From Liolophura sinensis (taxonomy: Eukaryota; Mollusca; Polyplacophora; Chitonida; Chitonidae): a stretch of DNA of 64,000 bases. A model generated the notes under the pieces. The model had not been told where the DNA came from, searched no databases, and saw only the letters and a program-made list of their open reading frames with translations. The translations under genes and the position numbers were made by a program. Location: assembly GCF_032854445.1 (NCBI RefSeq), contig NW_027017993.1, positions 62,001 to 126,000 on the forward strand, read 5' to 3'. Below are positions 11,519-26,372 of this stretch, in pieces (position 1 is the stretch's first letter; the number at the start of each line of letters is the position of its first letter).

Positions 11519-14500
11519 TCAAATCTTTGGGCCAAGCCCATTTAACTCACCCAGCAAATGTCTTACTTCTAAGTCGAAGACAAACTCAATGTCTTTATCT
11601 ACATGTAGAAAAACCACACCATTTGTATATAAAAAAAACACAAGGTACTTGATACAGTCCGCTGTAAAAAGTACAATTGAACACTGACCCACATCAATAA
11701 GGTGCCAAAAGATGCGCAATTGGGCCAGGCATCTCCAGCTGTTGAAAAATTGCAAATTTCCTTGGATTCCATGGAGTAAGAGCCGTTGCTGGGCACGTGA
11801 TCTTGACATCAATGATTATTCATTTGTGGCTACAGCCAAAAGTATTGGTCGGAGAGCAACGCGGTTTGCACCATTCGATTTCTCGTCAAAAAATACGTCG
11901 GATTAGCCTCTTACCAGCAGCATTGGAACAGTTTTTCCACTTTTGGATTTTTGCCTGGTATTTTTTCTAATTGAAATCGGCTACATTAACTATGTACAAT
12001 CGCGACTGGTCATTACTATATTCAACTTTTCATTATAAGTTATGTGCCCTTCGGTAGCCCAGACGACGTCAAATCTTTGGGCCAAGCCCATTTAACTCAC
12101 CCAGCAAATGTCTTACTTCTAAGTCGAAGACAAACTCAATGTCTTTATCTACATGTAGAAAACCAAACCATTTGTATATAAAAAAAACACAAGGTACTTG
12201 ATACAGTCCGTTGTAAAAAGTACAATTTAACACTGACCCACATCAATAAGGTGCCAAAAGATGCGCAATTGGGCCAGGCATCTCCAGCTGTTGAAAAATT
12301 GCAAATTTCCTTGGTTTCCATGGAGTAAGAGCAGTTGCTGGACACGTGATCTTGATATCAATGATTATTCATTTGTGGCTACAGCCAAAAGTATTGGTCG
12401 GAGAGCAACGCGGTTTGCACCATTCGATTTCTCGTCAAAAAATACGTCGGATTAGCCTCTTACCAGCAGCATTGGAACAGTTTTTTCCACTTTTGGATTT
12501 TTGCCTGGTCTTTTTGCTAATTGAAATCGGCTACATTAACTATGTACAATCGCGACTGGTCATTACTATATTCAACTTTTCATTATAAGTTATGTGCCCT
12601 TCGGTAGCCCAGACGACGTCAAATCTTTGGGCCAAGCCCATTTAACTCACCCAGCAGTTGTCTTACTTCTAAGTCGAAGACAAACTCAATGTCTTTATCT
12701 ACATGTAGAAAAACCACACCATTTGTATATAAAAAAAACACAAGGTACTTGATACAGTCCGCTGTAAAAAGTACAATTGAACACTGACCCACATCAATAA
12801 GGTGCCAAAAGATGCGCAATTGGGCCAGGCATCCCCAGCTGTTAAAAAATTGCAAATTTCCTTGGTTTCCATGGAGTAAGAGCCGTTGCTGGGCACGTGA
12901 TCTTGACATCAATGATTATTCATTTGTGGCTACAGCCAAAAGTATTGGTCGGAGAGCAACGCGGTTTGCACCATTCGATTTCTCGTCAAAAAATACGTCG
13001 GATTAGCCTCTTACCAGCAGCATTGGAACAGTTTTTCTACTTTTGGATTTTTGCCTGGTCTTTTTGCTAACTGATTTCGGCTACATTAACTATGTACAAT
13101 CGCGACTGGTCATTACTATATTCAACTTTTCATTATAAGTTATGTGCCCTTCGGTAGCCCAGACGACGTCAAATCTTTGGGTCAAGCCCATTTAACTCAC
13201 CCAGCAAATGTCTTACTTCTAAGTCGAAGACAAACTCAAAGTCTTTATCTACATGTATAAAAACCACACCATTTGTATATAAAAAAAACACAAGGTACTT
13301 GATACAGTCCGCTGTAAAAAGTACAATTGAACACTGACCCACATCAATAAGGTGCCAAAAGATGCGCAATTGGGCCAGGCATCTCCAGCTGTTGAAAAAT
13401 TGCAAATTTCCTTGGTTTCCATGGAGTAAGAGCCGTTGCTGGGCACGTGATCTTGACATCAATGATTATTCATTTGTGGCTACAGCCAAAAGTATTGGTC
13501 GGAGAGCAACGCGGTTTGCACCATTCGATTTCTCGTCAAAAAATACGTCGGATTAGCCTCTTACCAGCAGCATTGGAACAGTTTTTCCACTTTTGGATTT
13601 TTGCCTGGTATTTTTTCTAATTGAAATCGGCTACATTAACTATGTACAATCGCGATTGGTCATTACTATATTCAACTTTTCATTATAAGTTATGTGCCCT
13701 TCGGTAGCCCAGACGACGTCAAATCTTTGGGCCAAGCCCATTTAACTCACCCAGCAAATGTCTTACTTCTAAGTCGAAGACAAACTCAATGTCTTTATCT
13801 ACATGTAGAAAACCAAACCATTTGTATATAAAAAAAACACAAGGTACTTGATACAGTCCGTTGTAAAAAGTACAATTTAACACTGACCCACATCAATAAG
13901 GTGCCAAAAGATGCGCAATTGGGCCAGGCATCTCCAGCTGTTGAAAAATTGCAAATTTCCTTGGTTTCCATGGAGTAAGAGCAGTTGCTGGGCACGTGAT
14001 CTTGATATCAATGATTATTCATTTGTGGCTACAGCCAAAAGTATTGGTCGGAGAGCAACGCGGTTTGCACCATTCGATTTCTCGTCAAAAAATACGTCGG
14101 ATTAGCCTCTTACCAGCAGCATTGGAACAGTTTTTCCACTTTTGGATTTTTGCCTGGTCTTTTTGCTAATTGAAATCGGCTACATTAACTATGTACAATC
14201 GCGACTGGTCATTACTATATTCAACTTTTCATTATAAGTTATGTGCCCTTCGGTAGCCCAGACGACGTCAAATCTTTGGGCCAAGCCCATTTAACTCACC
14301 CAGCAGTTGTCTTACTTCTAAGTCGAAGACAAACTCAATGTCTTTATCTACATGTAGAAAAACCACACCATTTGTATATAAAAAAAACACAAGGTACTTG
14401 ATACAGTCCGCTGTAAAAAGGACAATTGAACACTGACCCACATCAATAAGGTGCCAAAAGATGCGCAATTGGGCCAGGCATCCCCAGCTGTTAAAAAATT

Positions 14501-17500
14501 GCAAATTTCCTTGGTTTCCATGGAGTAAGAGCCGTTGCTGGGCACGTGATCTTGACATCAATGATTATTCATTTGTGGCTACAGCCAAAAGTATTGGTCG
14601 GAGAGCAACGCGGTTTGCACCATTCGATTTCTCGTCAAAAAATACGTCGGATTAGCCTCTTACCAGCAGCATTGGAACAGTTTTTCTACTTTTGGATTTT
14701 TGCCTGGTCTTTTTTTCCAATTGAAATCGGCTACATTAACTATGTACAATCGCGACTGGTCATTACTATATTCAACTTTTCATTATAAGTTATGTGCCCT
14801 TCGGTAGCCCAGACGACGTCAAATCTTTGGGCCAAGCCCATTTAACTCACCCAGCAAATGTCTTACTTCTAAGTCGAAGACAAACTCAAAGTCTTTATCT
14901 ACATGTAGAAAAACCACACCATTTGTATATAAAAAAAACACAAGGTACTTGATACAGTCCGCTGTAAAAAGTACAATTGAACACTGACCCACATCAATAA
15001 GGTGCCAAAAGATGCGCAATTGGGCCAGGCATCTCCAGCTGTTAAAAAATTGCAAATTTCCTTGGTTTCCATGGAGTAAGAGCCGTTGCTGGGCACGTGA
15101 TCTTGACATCAATGATTATTCATTTGTGGCTACAGCCAAAAGTATTGGTCGGAGAGCAACGCGGTTTGCACCATTCGATTTCTCGTCAAAAAATACGTCG
15201 GATTAGCCTCTTACCAGCAGCATTGGAACAGTTTTTCCACTTTTGGATTTTTGCCTGGTCTTTTTTTCTAATTGAAATCGGCTACATTAACTATGTACAA
15301 TCGCGACTGGTCATTACTATATTCAACTTTTCATTATAAGTTATGTGCCCTTCGGTAGCCCAGACGACGTCAAATCTTTGGGCCAAGCCCATTTAACTCA
15401 CCCAGCAAATGTCTTACTTCTAAGTCGAAGACAAACTCAATGTCTTTATCTACATGTAGAAAAACCACACCATTTGTATATAAAAAAAACACAAGGTACT
15501 TGATACAGTCCGCTGTAAAAAGGACAATTGAACACTGACCCACATCAATAAGGTGCCAAAAGATGCGCAATTGGGCCAGGCATCTCCAGCTGTTGAAAAA
15601 TTGCAAATTTCCTTGGTTTCCATGGAGTAAGAGCCGTTGCTGGGCACGTGATCTTGACATCAATGATTATTCATTTGTGGCTACAGCCAAAAGTATTGGT
15701 CGGAGAGCAACGCGGTTTGCACCATTCGATTTCTCGTCAAAAAATACGTCGGATTAGCCTCTTACCAGCAGCATTGGAACAGTTTTTCCACTTTTGGATT
15801 TTTGCCAGGTCTTTTTTTCTAATTGAAATCGGCTACATTAACTATGTACAATCGCGACTGGTCATTACTATATTCATCTTTTCATTATAAGTTATGTGGC
15901 CTTCGGTAGCCCAGACGACGTCAAATCTTTGGGCCAAGCCCATTTAACTCACCCAGCAAATGTCTTACTTCTAAGTCGAAGACAAACTCAATGTCTTTAT
16001 CTACATGTAGAAAAACCACACCATTTGTATATAAAAAAAACACAAGGTACTTGATACAGTCCGCTGTAAAAAGTACAATTGAACACTGACCCACATCAAT
16101 AAGGTGCCAAAAGATGCGCAATTGGGCCAGGCATCTCCAGCTGTTGAAAAATTGCAAATTTCCTTGGTTTCCATGGAGTAAGAGCCGTTGCTGGGCACGT
16201 GATCTTGACATCAATGATTATTCATTTGTGGCTACAGCCAAAAGTATTGGTCGGAGAGCAACGCGGTTTGCACCATTCGATTTCTCGTCAAAAAATACGT
16301 CGGATTAGCCTCTTACCAGCAGCATTGGAACAGTTTTTCCACTTTTGGATTTTTGCCTGGTATTTTTTCTAATTGAAATCGGCTACATTAACTATGTACA
16401 ATCGCGACTGGTCATTACTATATTCAACTTTTCATTATAAGTTATGTGCCCTTCGGTAGCCCAGACGACGTCAAATCTTTGGGCCAAGCCCATTTAACTC
16501 ACCCAGCAAATGTCTTACTTCTAAGTCGAAGACAAACTCAATGTCTTTATCTACATGTAGAAAAACCACACCATTTGTATATAAAAAAAACACAAGGTAC
16601 TTGATACAGTCCGCTGTTAAAAGTACAATTGAACACTGACCCACATCAATAAGGTGCCAAAAGATGCGCAATTGGGCCAGGCATCTCCAGCTGTTGAAAA
16701 ATTGCAAATTTCCTTGGTTTCCATGGAGTAAGAGCCGTTGCTGGGCACGTGATCTTGACATCAATGATTATTCATTTGTGGCTACAGCCAAAAGTATTGG
16801 TCGGAGAGCAACGCGGTTTGCACCATTCGATTTCTCGTCAAAAAATACGTCGGATTAGCCTCTTACCAGCAGCATTGGAACAGTTTTTCCACTTTTGGAT
16901 TTTTGCCAGGTCTTTTTTTCTAGTTGAAATCGGCTACATTAACTATGTACAATCGCGACTGGTCATTACTATATTCAACTTTTCATTATAAGTTATGTGC
17001 CCTTCGGTAGCCCAGACGACGTCAAATCTTTGGGCCAAGCCCATTTAACTCACCCAGCAAATGTCTTACTTCTAAGTCGAAGACAAACTCAATGTCTTTA
17101 TCTACATGTAGAAAAACCACACCATTTGTATATAAAAAAAACACAAGGTACTTGATACAGTCCGCTGTAAAAAGTACAATTGAACACTGACCCACATCAA
17201 TAAGGTGCCAAAAGATGCGCAATTGGGCCAGGCATCTCCAGCTGTTGAAAAATTGCAAATTTCCTTGGTTTCCATGGAGTAAGAGCCGTTGCTGGGCACG
17301 TGATCTTGACATCAATGATTATTCATTTGTGGCTACAGCCAAAAGTATTGGTCGGAGAGCAACGCGGTTTGCACCATTCGATTTCTCGTCAAAAAATACG
17401 TCGGATTAGCCTCTTACCAGCAGCATTGGAACAGTTTTTCCACTTTTGGATTTTTGCCTGGTCTTTTTGCGAATTGAAATCGGCTACATTAACTATGTAC

Positions 17501-17571
17501 AATCGCGACTGGTCATTACTATATTCAACTTTTCATTATAAGTTATGTGCCCTTCGGTAGCCCAGACGACG
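11519..17571. repeat. Higher-order period of 11 units opened by an A-type unit
   Basis: Order: A, K, P, F, K, P, F, then four units with seven-T, tattttttctaattg, seven-T and gcgaattg tails. The period is longer than its neighbours mainly because the K-P-F triplet occurs twice in a row. The next A-type unit begins at 17572. Confidence 0.78.
12069..15369. repeat. Tandem duplication of the K-P-F triplet
   Basis: Units 12069 (K), 12619 (P), 13169 (F) are followed by 13719 (K), 14268 (P), 14819 (F). Offsets between partners are 1649-1650 bp. The copies are not identical. The second K has ctgggcacg where the first has ctggacacg; the second P has a seven-T-like tail (ttttttccaattg) and gacaattg where the first has gctaactgattt and tacaattg. 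The duplication is therefore not the most recent event, or conversion has since acted on it. Confidence 0.75.
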
Positions 17572-18121
17572 TCAAATCTTTGGGCCAAGCCCATTTAACT
17601 CACCCAGCAAATGTCTTACTTCTAAGTCGAAGACAAACTCAATGTCTTTATCTACATGTAGAAAAACCACACCATTTGTATATAAAAAAAACACAAGGTA
17701 CATGATACAGTCCGCTGTAAAAAGTACAATTGAACACTGACCCACATCAATAAGGTGCCAAAAGATGCGCAATTGGGCCAGGCATCTCCAGCTGTTGAAA
17801 AATTGCAAATTTCCTTGGATTCCATGGAGTAAGAGCCGTTGCTGGGCACGTGATCTTGACATCAATGATTATTCATTTGTGGCTACAGCCAAAAGTATTG
17901 GTCGGAGAGCAACGCGGTTTGCACCATTCGATTTCTCGTCAAAAAATACGTCGGATTAGCCTCTTACCAGCAGCATTGGAACAGTTTTTCCACTTTTGGA
18001 TTTTTGCCTGGTATTTTTTCTAATTGAAATCGGCTACATTAACTATGTACAATCGCGACTGGTCATTACTATATTCAACTTTTCATTATAAGTTATGTGC
18101 CCTTCGGTAGCCCAGACGACG

Positions 18122-18671
18122 TCAAATCTTTGGGCCAAGCCCATTTAACTCACCCAGCAAATGTCTTACTTCTAAGTCGAAGACAAACTCAATGTCTTTA
18201 TCTACATGTAGAAAACCAAACCATTTGTATATAAAAAAAAACACAAGGTACTTGATACAGTCCGTTGTAAAAAGTACAATTTAACACTGACCCACATCAA
18301 TAAGGTGCCAAAAGATGCGCAATTGGGCCAGGCATCTCCAGCTGTTGAAAAATTGCAAATTTCCTTGGTTTCCATGGAGTAAGAGCAGTTGCTGGACACG
18401 TGATCTTGATATCAATGATTATTCATTTGTGGCTACAGCCAAAAGTATTGGTCGGAGAGCAACGCGGTGTGCACCATTCGATTTCTCGTCAAAAAATACG
18501 TCGGATTAGCCTCTTACCAGCAGCATTGGAACAGTTTTTCTACTTTTGGATTTTTGCCTGGTCTTTTTGCTAACTGATTTCGGCTACATTAACTATGTAC
18601 AATCGCGACTGGTCATTACTATATTCAACTTTTCATTATAAGTTATGTGCCCTTCGGTAGCCCAGACGACG
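18122..18671. repeat. Chimeric unit: K-type head, P-type tail
   Basis: The head has all K markers: aaaccaaacc, ccgttgtaaa, caatttaac, gctggacac and gatatc. The tail has tctac and gctaactgattt, otherwise typical of P units. The next unit is F, as after P elsewhere. The simplest inference is one unequal crossover between a K and the following P unit, deleting one unit length. The switch lies between about 18410 and 18540. Confidence 0.75.
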
Positions 18672-20872
18672 TCAAATCTTTGGGCCAAGCCCATTTAACT
18701 CACCCAGCAAATGTCTTACTTCTAAGTCGAAGACAAACTCAAAGTCTTTATCTACATGTAGAAAAACCACACCATTTGTATATAAAAAAAACACAAGGTA
18801 CTTGATACAGTCCGCTGTAAAAGGGACAATTGAACACTGACCCACATCAATAAGGTGCCAAAAGATGCGCAATTGGGCCAGGCATCTCCAGCTGTTGAAA
18901 AATTGCAAATTTCCTTGGTTTCCATGGAGTAAGAGCCGTTGCTGGGCACGTGATCTTGACATCAATGATTATTCATTTGTGGCTACAGCCAAAAGTATTG
19001 GTCGGAGAGCAACGCGGTTTGCACCATTCGATTTCTCGTCAAAAAATACGTCGGATTAGCCTCTTACCAGCAGCATTGGAACAGTTTTTCCACTTTTGGA
19101 TTTTTGCCTGGTCTTTTTTTCTAATTGAAATCGGCTACATTAACTATGTACAATCGCGACTGGTCATTACTATATTCAACTTTTCATTATAAGTTATGTG
19201 GCCTTCGGTAGCCCAGACGACGTCAAATCTTTGGGCCAAGCCCATTTAACTCACCCAGCAAATGTCTTACTTCTAAGTCGAAGACAAACTCAATGTCTTT
19301 ATCTACATGTAGAAAAACCACACCATTTGTATATAAAAAAAACACAAGGTACTTGATACAGTCCGCTGTAAAAAGTACAATTGAACACTGACCCACATCA
19401 ATAAGGTGCCAAAAGATGCGCAATTGGGCCAGGCATCTCCAGCTGTTGAAAAATTGCAAATTTCCTTGGTTTCCATGGAGTAAGAGCCGTTGCTGGGCAC
19501 GTGATCTTGACATCAATGATTATTCATTTGTGGCTACAGCCAAAAGTATTGGTCGGAGAGCAACGCGGTTTGCACCATTCGATTTCTCGTCAAAAAATAC
19601 GTCGGATTAGCCTCTTACCAGCAGCATTGGAACAGTTTTTCTACTTTTGGATTTTTGCCTGGTCTTTTTGCGAATTGAAATCGGCTACATTAACTATGTA
19701 CAATCGCGACTGGTCATTACTATATTCAACTTTTCATTATAAGTTATGTGGCCTTCGGTAGCCCAGACGACGTCAAATCTTTGGGCCAAGCCCATTTAAC
19801 TCACCCAGCAAATGTCTTACTTCTAAGTCGAAGACAAACTCAAAGTCTTTATCTACATGTAGAAAAACCACACCATTTGTATATAAAAAAAACACAAGGT
19901 ACTTGATACAGTCCGCTGTAAAAAGTACAATTGAACACTGACCCACATCAATAAGGTGCCAAAAGATGCGCAATTGGGCCAGGCATCTCCAGCTGTTGAA
20001 AAATTGCAAATTTCCTTGGTTTCCATGGAGTAAGAGCCGTTGCTGGGCACGTGATCTTGACATCAATGATTATTCATTTGTGGCTACAGCCAAAAGTATT
20101 GGTCGGAGAGCAACGCGGTTTGCACCATTCGATTTCTCGTCAAAAAATACGTCGGATTAGCCTCTTACCAGCAGCATTGGAACAGTTTTTCCACTTTTGG
20201 ATTTTTGCCTGGTATTTTTTCTAATTGAAATCGGCTACATTAACTATGTACAATCGCGACTGGTCATTACTATATTCAACTTTTCATTATAAGTTATGTG
20301 CCCTTCGGTAGCCCAGACGACGTCAAATCTTTGGGCCAAGCCCATTTAACTCACCCAGCAAATGTCTTACTTCTAAGTCGAAGACAAACTCAATGTCTTT
20401 ATCTACATGTAGAAAAACCACACCATTTGTATATAAAAAAAACACAAGGTACTTGATACAGTCCGCTGTAAAAAGTACAATTGAACACTGACCCACATCA
20501 ATAAGGTGCCAAAAGATGCGCAATTGGGCCAGGCATCTCCAGCTGTTGAAAAATTGCAAATTTCCTTGGTTTCCATGGAGTAAGAGCCGTTGCTGGGCAC
20601 GTGATCTTGACATCAATGATTATTCATTTGTGGCTACAGCCAAAAGTATTGGTCGGAGAGCAACGCGGTTTGCACCATTCGATTTCTCGTCAAAAAATAC
20701 GTCGGATTAGCCTCTTACCAGCAGCATTGGAACAGTTTTTCCACTTTTGGATTTTTGCCTGGTATTTTTTCTAATTGAAATCGGCTACATTAACTATGTA
20801 CAATCGCGACTGGTCATTACTATATTCAACTTTTCATTATAAGTTATGTGCCCTTCGGTAGCCCAGACGACG

Positions 20873-21422
20873 TCAAATCTTTGGGCCAAGCCCATTTAAC
20901 TCACCCAGCAAATGTCTTACTTCTAAGTCGAAGACAAACTCAATGTCTTTATCTACATGTAGAAAACCAAACCATTTGTATATAAAAAAAACACAAGGTA
21001 CTTGATAAAGTCCGTTGTAAAAAGTACAATTTAACACTGACCCACATCAATAAGGTGCCAAAAGATGCGCAATTGGGCCAGGCATCTCCAGCTGTTGAAA
21101 AATTGCAAATTTCCTTGGTTTCCATGGAGTAAGAGCCGTTGCTGGGCACGTGATCTTGACATCAATGATTATTCATTTGTGGCTACAGCCAAAAGTATTG
21201 GTCGGAGAGCAACGCGGTTTGCACCATTCGATTTCTCGTCAAAAAATACGTCGGATTAGCCTCTTACCAGCAGCATTGGAACAGTTTTTCCACTTTTGGA
21301 TTTTTGCCTGGTCTTTTTTTCTAATTGAAATCGGCTACATTAACTATGTACAATCGCGACTGGTCATTACTATATTCAACTTTTCATTATAAGTTATGTG
21401 CCCTTCGGTAGCCCAGACGACG
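20873..21422. repeat. Chimeric unit: K-type head, seven-T tail
   Basis: The head carries aaaccaaacc, a gataaag variant, ccgttgtaaa and caatttaac. The second half reads gctgggcac and gacatc with a seven-T tail. The gataaag variant is shared only with the K unit at 23624, 2.75 kb downstream. The two K-like units therefore have a common recent source, while their tails differ. Confidence 0.7.
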
Positions 21423-23073
21423 TCAAATCTTTGGGCCAAGCCCATTTAACTCACCCAGCAAATGTCTTACTTCTAAGTCGAAGACAAACTCAATGTCTTT
21501 ATCTACATGTAGAAAAACCACACCATTTGTATATAAAAAAAACACAAGGTACTTGATACAGTCCGCTGTAAAAAGTACAATTGAACACTGACCCACATCA
21601 ATAAGGTGCCAAAAGATGCGCAATTGGGCCAGGCATCTCCAGCTGTTGAAAAATTGCAAATTTCCTTGGTTTCCATGGAGTAAGAGCCGTTGCTGGGCAC
21701 GTGATCTTGACATCAATGATTATTCATTTGTGGCTACAGCCAAAAGTATTGGTCGGAGAGCAACGCGGTTTGCACCATTCGATTTCTCGTCAAAAAATAC
21801 GTCGGATTAGCCTCTTACCAGCAGCATTGGAACAGTTTTTCCACTTTTGGATTTTTGCCAGGTCTTTTTTTCTAATTGAAATCGGCTACATTAACTATGT
21901 ACAATCGCGACTGGTCATTACTATATTCAACTTTTCATTATAAGTTATGTGGCCTTCGGTAGCCCAGACGACGTCAAATCTTTGGGCCAAGCCCATTTAA
22001 CTCACCCAGCAAATGTCTTACTTCTAAGTCGAAGACAAACTCAATGTCTTTATCTACATGTAGAAAAACCACACCATTTGTATATAAAAAAAACACAAGG
22101 TACTTGATACAGTCCGCTGTAAAAAGTACAATTGAACACTGACCCACATCAATAAGGTGCCAAAAGATGCGCAATTGGGCCAGGCATCTCCAGCTGTTGA
22201 AAAATTGCAAATTTCCTTGGTTTCCATGGAGTAAGAGCCGTTGCTGGGCACGTGATCTTGACATCAATGATTATTCATTTGTGGCTACAGCCAAAAGTAT
22301 TGGTCGGAGAGCAACGCGGTTTGCACCATTCGATTTCTCGTCAAAAAATACGTCGGATTAGCCTCTTACCAGCAGCATTGGAACAGTTTTTCTACTTTTG
22401 GATTTTTGCCTGGTCTTTTTGCGAATTGAAATCGGCTACATTAACTATGTACAATCGCGACTGGTCATTACTATATTCAACTTTTCATTATAAGTTATGT
22501 GCCCTTCGGTAGCCCAGACGACGTCAAATCTTTGGGCCAAGCCCATTTAACTCACCCAGCAAATGTCTTACTTCTAAGTCGAAGACAAACTCAAAGTCTT
22601 TATCTACATGTAGAAAAACCACACCATTTGTATATAAAAAAAACACAAGGTACTTGATACAGTCCGCTGTAAAAAGTACAATTGAACACTGACCCACATC
22701 AATAAGGTGCCAAAAGATGCGCAATTGGGCCAGGCATCTCCAGCTGTTGAAAAATTGCAAATTTCCTTGGTTTCCATGGAGTAAGAGCCGTTGCTGGGCA
22801 CGTGATCTTGACATCAATGATTATTCATTTGTGGCTACAGCCAAAAGTATTGGTCGGAGAGCAACGCGGTTTGCACCATTCGATTTCTCGTCAAAAAATA
22901 CGTCGGATTAGCCTCTTACCAGCAGCATTGGAACAGTTTTTCCACTTTTGGATTTTTGCCTGGTATTTTTTCTAATTGAAATCGGCTACATTAACTATGT
23001 ACAATCGCGACTGGTCATTACTATATTCAACTTTTCATTATAAGTTATGTGCCCTTCGGTAGCCCAGACGACG

Positions 23074-26000
23074 TCAAATCTTTGGGCCAAGCCCATTTAA
23101 CTCACCCAGCAAATGTCTTACTTCTAAGTCGAAGACAAACTCAATGTCTTTATCTACATGTAGAAAAACCACACCATTTGTATATAAAAAAAACACAAGG
23201 TACTTGATACAGTCCGCTGTAAGAAGTACAATTGAACACTGACCCACATCAATAAGGTGCCAAAAGATGCGCAATTGGGCCAGGCATCTCCAGCTGTTGA
23301 AAAATTGCAAATTTCCTTGGATTCCATGGAGTAAGAGCCGTTGCTGGGCACGTGATCTTGACATCAATGATTATTCATTTGTGGCTACAGCCAAAAGTAT
23401 TGGTCGGAGAGCAACGCGGTTTGCACCATTCGATTTCTCGTCAAAAAATACGTCGGATTAGCCTCTTACCAGCAGCATTGGAACAGTTTTTCCACTTTTG
23501 GATTTTTGCCTGGTATTTTTTCTAATTGAAATCGGCTACATTAACTATGTACAATCGCGACTGGTCATTACTATATTCAACTTTTCATTATAAGTTATGT
23601 GCCCTTCGGTAGCCCAGACGACGTCAAATCTTTGGGCCAAGCCCATTTAACTCACCCAGCAAATGTCTTACTTCTAAGTCGAAGACAAACTCAATGTCTT
23701 TATCTACATGTAGAAAACCAAACCATTTGTATATAAAAAAAACACAAGGTACTTGATAAAGTCCGTTGTAAAAAGTACAATTTAACACTGACCCACATCA
23801 ATAAGGTGCCAAAAGATGCGCAATTGGGCCAGGCATCTCCAGCTGTTGAAAAATTGCAAATTTCCTTGGTTTCCATGGAGTAAGAGCCGTTGCTGGACAC
23901 GTGATCTTGATATCAATGATTATTCATTTGTGGCTACAGCCAAAAGTATTGGTCGGAGAGCAACGCGGTTTGCACCATTCGATTTCTCGTCAAAAAATAC
24001 GTCGGATTAGCCTCTTACCAGCAGCATTGGAACAGTTTTTCCACTTTTGGATTTTTGCCTGGTCTTTTTGCTAATTGAAATTGGCTACATTAACTATGTA
24101 CAATCGCGACTGGTCATTACTATATTCAACTTTTCATTATAAGTTATGTGCCCTTCGGTAGCCCAGACGACGTCAAATCTTTGGGCCAAGCCCATTTAAC
24201 TCACCCAGCAGTTGTCTTACTTCTAAGTCGAAGACAAACTCAATGTCTTTATCTACATGTAGAAAAACCACACCATTTGTATATAAAAAAAACACAAGGT
24301 ACTTGATACAGTCCGCTGTAAAAAGTACAATTGAACACTGACCCACATCAATAAGGTGCCAAAAGATGCGCAATTGGGCCAGGCATCCCCAGCTGTTAAA
24401 AAATTGCAAATTTCCTTGGTTTCCATGGAGTAAGAGCCGTTGCTGGGCACGTGATCTTGACATCAATGATTATTCATTTGTGGCTACAGCCAAAAGTATT
24501 GGTCGGAGAGCAACGCGGTTTGCACCATTCGATTTCTCGTCAAAAAATACGTCGGATTAGCCTCTTACCAGCAGCATTGGAACAGTTTTTCTACTTTTGG
24601 ATTTTTGCCTGGTCTTTTTGCTATCTGATTTCGGCTACATTAACTATGTACAATCGCGACTGGTCATTACTATATTCAACTTTTCATTATAAGTTATGTG
24701 CCCTTCGGTAGCCCAGACGACGTCAAATCTTTGGGCCAAGCCCATTTAACTCACCCAGCAAATGTCTTACTTCTAAGTCGAAGACAAACTCAAAGTCTTT
24801 ATCTACATGTAGAAAAACCACACCATTTGTATATAAAAAAAACACAAGGTACTTGATACAGTCCGCTGTAAAAAGGACAATTGAACACTGACCCACATCA
24901 ATAAGGTTCCAAAAGATGCGCAATTGGGCCAGGCATCTCCAGCTGTTGAAAAATTGCAAATTTCCTTGGTTTCCATGGAGTAAGAGCCGTTGCTGGGCAC
25001 GTGATCTTGACATCAATGATTATTCATTTGTGGCTACAGCCAAAAGTATTGGTCGGAGAGCAACGCGGTTTGCACCATTCGATTTCTCGTCAAAAAATAC
25101 GTCGGATTAGCCTCTTACCAGCAGCATTGGAACAGTTTTTCCACTTTTGGATTTTTGCCTGGTCTTTTTTTCTAATTGAAATCGGCTACATTAACTATGT
25201 ACAATCGCAACTGGTCATTACTATATTCAACTTTTCATTATAAGTTATGTGCCCTTCGGTAGCCCAGACGACGTCAAATCTTTGGGCCAAGCCCATTTAA
25301 CTCACCCAGCAAATGTCTTACTTCTAAGTCGAAGACAAACTCAATGTCTTTATCTACATGTAGAAAAACCACACCATTTGTATATAAAAAAAACACAAGG
25401 TACTTGATACAGTCCGCTGTAAAAAGTACAATTGAACACTGACCCACATCAATAAGGTGCCAAAAGATGCGCAATTGGGCCAGGCATCTCCAGCTGTTGA
25501 AAAATTGCAAATTTCCTTGGTTTCCATGGAGTAAGAGCCGTTGCTGGGCACGTGATCTTGACATCAATGATTATTCATTTGTGGCTACAGCCAAAAGTAT
25601 TGGTCGGAGAGCAACGCGGTTTGCACCATTCGATTTCTCGTCAAAAAATACGTCGGATTAGCCTCTTACCAGCAGCATTGGAACAGTTTTTCCACTTTTG
25701 GATTTTTGCCTGGTATTTTTTCTAATTGAAATCGGCTACATTAACTATGTACAATCGCGACTGGTCATTACTATATTCAACTTTTCATTATAAGTTATGT
25801 GCCCTTCGGTAGCCCAGACGACGTCAAATCTTTGGGCCAAGCCCATTTAACTCACCCAGCAAATGTCTTACTTCTAAGTCGAAGACAAACTCAATGTCTT
25901 TATCTACATGTAGAAAAACCACACCATTTGTATATAAAAAAAACACAAGGTACTTGATACAGTCCGCTGTAAAAAGTACAATTGAACACTGACCCACATC

Positions 26001-26372
26001 AATAAGGTGCCAAAAGATGCGCAATGGGCCAGGCATCTCCAGCTGTTGAAAAATTGCAAATTTCCTTGGTTTCCATGGAGTAAGAGCCGTTGCTGGGCAC
26101 GTGATCTTGACATCAATGATTATTCATTTGTGGCTACAGCCAAAAGTATTGGTCGGAGAGCAACGCGGTTTGCACCATTCGATTTCTCGTCAAAAAATAC
26201 GTCGGATTAGCCTCTTACCAGCAGCATTGGAACAGTTTTTCCACTTTTGGATTTTTGCCTGGTATTTTTTCTAATTGAAATCGGCTACATTAACTATGTA
26301 CAATCGCGACTGGTCATTACTATATTCAACTTTTCATTATAAGTTATGTGCCCTTCGGTAGCCCAGACGACG
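23074..26372. repeat. Higher-order period of 6 units (A-K-P-F-x-x), copy 1
   Basis: Units 23074 (A), 23624 (K), 24173 (P), 24723 (F), then two plain units with tattttttctaattg tails (25274 has a seven-T tail, 25824 the tattttttctaattg tail). The total is 3299 bp and is followed directly by another A-K-P-F period. The unit at 25824 lacks one T in gcaatgggcc near 26023. Confidence 0.78.

Larger units (their letters stand above)
17572..23073. repeat. Higher-order period of 10 units opened by an A-type unit
   Basis: Order: A (17572), K/P chimera (18122), F (18672), gcgaattg tail (19223), F (19773), plain (20323), K-headed chimera (20873), seven-T (21423), gcgaattg (21974), F (22524). No complete P unit is present; the two K-headed units have fused with other tails. 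The A unit carries a private catgatac at 17701. Confidence 0.75.
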
